DNA from: Metallosphaera tengchongensis
GTDB lineage: Archaea; Thermoproteota; Thermoprotei_A; Sulfolobales; Sulfolobaceae
Direction of reading: 5' to 3'
Length of the DNA: 64,000 nt
NCBI RefSeq assembly: GCF_013343295.1
Contig: NZ_CP049074.1
Location: 248,001-312,000, forward strand
Part shown: piece by piece, positions 62,378 through 64,000 of the stretch
How positions within the stretch are numbered: position 1 is the first letter of the stretch
Layout: each line of letters begins with the position of its first letter
Program-made: the position numbers and the translations under genes
The notes under the pieces: generated by a model
What the model saw: only the letters and a program-made list of their open reading frames with translations
The model's database searches: none
What the model was told of the DNA's origin: nothing

Positions 62378-63388
62378 ATGAAGTTATATGAATACGAAGG
62401 GAAACGTCTCTTTTCGATGGTTGGAATACCAGTTCCTAAAGGTAAGATAACAAAGGAACCGATTAGGGAACAAGGAAAGGTGGTGGTTAAAGCCCAATTG
62501 CTCGAAGGAGGAAGAGGAAAGAGGGGATTGGTTAAGGTAACCGAAGATTCATATAACACTATCCTGGAAATGTCCAAAAACGGAGTAAACATTTTCCTTA
62601 TAGAGGAGTTTATTCCTCACGCCCGAGAAATATATCTCTCGGTCATGATGGATCGGGAGACCGGAAGTCCAATGGTAATAGCCTCACCGTTTGGTGGAAT
62701 AAATATCGAGGAAAGCAAGGACGTTAAGACCTTTGTAATCCCGATAGACAGACCAGTTTTAAAGTATGATATAGAACTGATAGAGAAGTTCGTTGGATAT
62801 AGGGGTTTAGAGAACATAGTTAAAGGGTTGGTTAAGATGGTTTTAGAGTACGACGCCGAGTTAGCTGAGATTAATCCTCTGGCTATTACTGACAAGGGAC
62901 CTTTGGCTTTGGACTCTAAAGTTATACTCGACGATAACTCCCTATACAGACACGAAGACCTTCTAAAGGAACTACAGAGAGAGAAACCAGTTACGGAGTC
63001 ATATGTAGAACTGGATGGAGATATAGGAATAATAGGAAACGGTGCAGGGCTTACCATGGCCACAATGGACTTGGTCAAATTAAAGGGAGGGAATCCTGCT
63101 GATTTCCTAGATGTGGGAGGGGGAGCTAATACTCAGGAAATTGTGCATGCTGTAACTAGAGTTGGTAGCAACCCAAAGGTTAGAAGAATAATTATTAATA
63201 TTTTTGGAGGAATTACTAGATGCGACGAGGTAGCAAAGGGTATAGTTGAAGCGTACTCAAAGATCAATAAACCAATTTTCGTCAGGTTAACAGGAACCAA
63301 TGAGGAGGAAGGCAAAAAAATATTGGAGTCGCACGGGATCAAGGTATATGAGGATGCTCTATCTGCTATAGGTGATGCCCTACGTTAA
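62378..63388 (+). CDS. sucC: Succinyl-CoA synthetase beta subunit
   Basis: Couples succinyl-CoA cleavage to nucleotide triphosphate synthesis. ATP-grasp domain ([11 protein letters not shown] at the N-terminus, G-G-R-G-K-R-G-L), A-E-I-N-P-L-A near residue 167, and the C-terminal flavodoxin-like half with [11 protein letters not shown] and N-I-F-G-G-I-T-R-C. Length 336 aa is usual for archaea. It is followed by sucD. Two bases separate it from the endonuclease gene. Confidence 0.92.
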   Translation: MKLYEYEGKRLFSMVGIPVPKGKITKEPIREQGKVVVKAQLLEGGRGKRGLVKVTEDSYNTILEMSKNGVNIFLIEEFIPHAREIYLSVMMDRETGSPMVIASPFGGINIEESKDVKTFVIPIDRPVLKYDIELIEKFVGYRGLENIVKGLVKMVLEYDAELAEINPLAITDKGPLALDSKVILDDNSLYRHEDLLKELQREKPVTESYVELDGDIGIIGNGAGLTMATMDLVKLKGGNPADFLDVGGGANTQEIVHAVTRVGSNPKVRRIIINIFGGITRCDEVAKGIVEAYSKINKPIFVRLTGTNEEEGKKILESHGIKVYEDALSAIGDALR

Positions 63389-64000
63389 TCGATTCGAATT
63401 CTAAAATTTTAGTACAAGGAATTACAGGGAAGGAAGGGAGTTTCCACACTAAAATGATGCTAAACTACGGAACAAAGATCGTTGCTGGAGTTTCTCCAGG
63501 AAAGGGAGGCACGGAAGTCAGCGGAGTTCCGGTTTACGACACAGTTGCTGAAGCTGTAAAGGAGCACGAAATTGATGCCTCCATAATATTCGTACCTGCA
63601 AAATTCGCCAGCGAGGCAGTGTATGAGGCTGTTGACGGGGGAATAAAGCTTGTAGTGGTTATAACGGAACACATTCCTGTAGTTGACGTGGCCAAATTCG
63701 TTAGATATGCCAAAGCCAGGGGTACCAGGATTATTGGTCCAAACTGCCCCGGTCTCATAGTTCCAGGAGAAGCCTTACTGGGGATATTACCATCGAAGTA
63801 CTTCAAAAAAGGTAAGGTCGGAATAGTTTCTAGGTCAGGTACTCTCACCTACGAGGTTTCATACCTGCTAAATTCCTTCGGCCAGTCCACAGTAATTGGT
63901 GTGGGTGGAGATCCGATTCTTGGTACTCCACTAGATGAGGTGACGATGAAATTCGATGAAGATAGTGAAACTGAAGCAATGGTAATTATAGGGGAAATAG
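63375..64000 (+). CDS. sucD: Succinyl-CoA synthetase alpha subunit, cut by window edge
   Basis: The frame through 63412 encodes a typical Suc[22 protein letters not shown] near residue 120 and [13 protein letters not shown]. The active-site histidine lies beyond the window. The start is odd: in this frame a TGA stands at 63373-63375 and no ATG, GTG or TTG occurs before the conserved G-I-T-G-K-E-G. ATG 63375, overlapping sucC, is in another frame and ends at 63402; deleting one base would join it. A sequencing error, frameshift or unusual start is possible. Confidence 0.8.

Overview
The window looks like chromosome from a thermoacidophilic, sulfur-oxidising crenarchaeon of the order Sulfolobales (Sulfolobus/Metallosphaera/Acidianus/Sulfuracidifex group; the genus cannot be decided from sequence alone). 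Reasons: a complete sHdr sulfur-oxidation locus of the Sulfolobales type, classical mevalonate-pathway kinases, PibD-type pilin, QueC of the archaeosine pathway, an editing-less threonyl-tRNA synthetase, TATA boxes about 26 bp before many start codons (leaderless mRNAs), GGTGA-type ribosome sites inside operons, an archaeal tRNA intron, and IS605-type tnpB elements. No rRNA, CRISPR array or prophage was seen.

Layout. 0-8.8 kb: transporters, a phosphate group (PiT permease, two ribbon-helix-helix proteins, DUF47/PhoU-like protein), citrate synthase, DUF763, a phosphoesterase and a 1-Cys peroxiredoxin. 8.8-9.5 kb: tnpB debris. 9.6-18.6 kb: DHH phosphoesterase, nicotinamidase, a MacB-like permease coupled to a large exported protein with a divergent ATPase, a DMT exporter, a TPR protein and a pilin. 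18.6-20.1 kb: gene-poor, rich in inverted repeats and a 12-bp iteron-like array. 20.1-25 kb: archaeal ATPase/DUF234, ammonium transporter, cation exchanger, DUF202.

25-47 kb is the core of the window: a sulfur-oxidation island. On the minus strand dsrE3A-tusA-hdrC1-hdrB1-hdrA-orf-hdrC2-hdrB2 encode sulfane-sulfur carriers and the sHdr complex. Across a dead tnpB copy, a plus-strand operon encodes a DsrE protein, a dihydrolipoamide-dehydrogenase-like flavoprotein and a thioredoxin-fold protein, followed by a DUF1641 repeat protein. A tightly overlapping minus-strand operon encodes a lipoate-protein ligase, two radical-SAM LipS-type sulfur-insertion enzymes, an M23-like protein of unknown role and a histone-deacetylase-family hydrolase. 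The lipoate-binding protein LbpA lies at 46.6 kb. Between them are two paralogous winged-helix regulators with a shared pair of cysteines, a second TusA-like protein and a 57-aa YHS/TRASH-type protein. Together these genes can make, load and use a lipoyl cofactor for sulfur oxidation, with nearby candidate sulfur-sensing regulators.

47-64 kb is mostly housekeeping: tRNA-Ala, phosphomevalonate kinase and diphosphomevalonate decarboxylase, an HD hydrolase, a nucleoside phosphorylase, one apparently intact tnpB element, a ParA-like ATPase, a glycosyltransferase, intron-bearing tRNA-Thr next to ogt-thrS, an Alg14-Alg13 fusion (Agl24-like), an endonuclease III homologue lacking its usual catalytic residues, and sucC-sucD (sucD cut by the window edge, with a puzzling start).

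A short hairpin repeat occurs eleven times. Five copies belong to tnpB element ends; six are solo copies that join right-end and left-end outer sequence around one hairpin.
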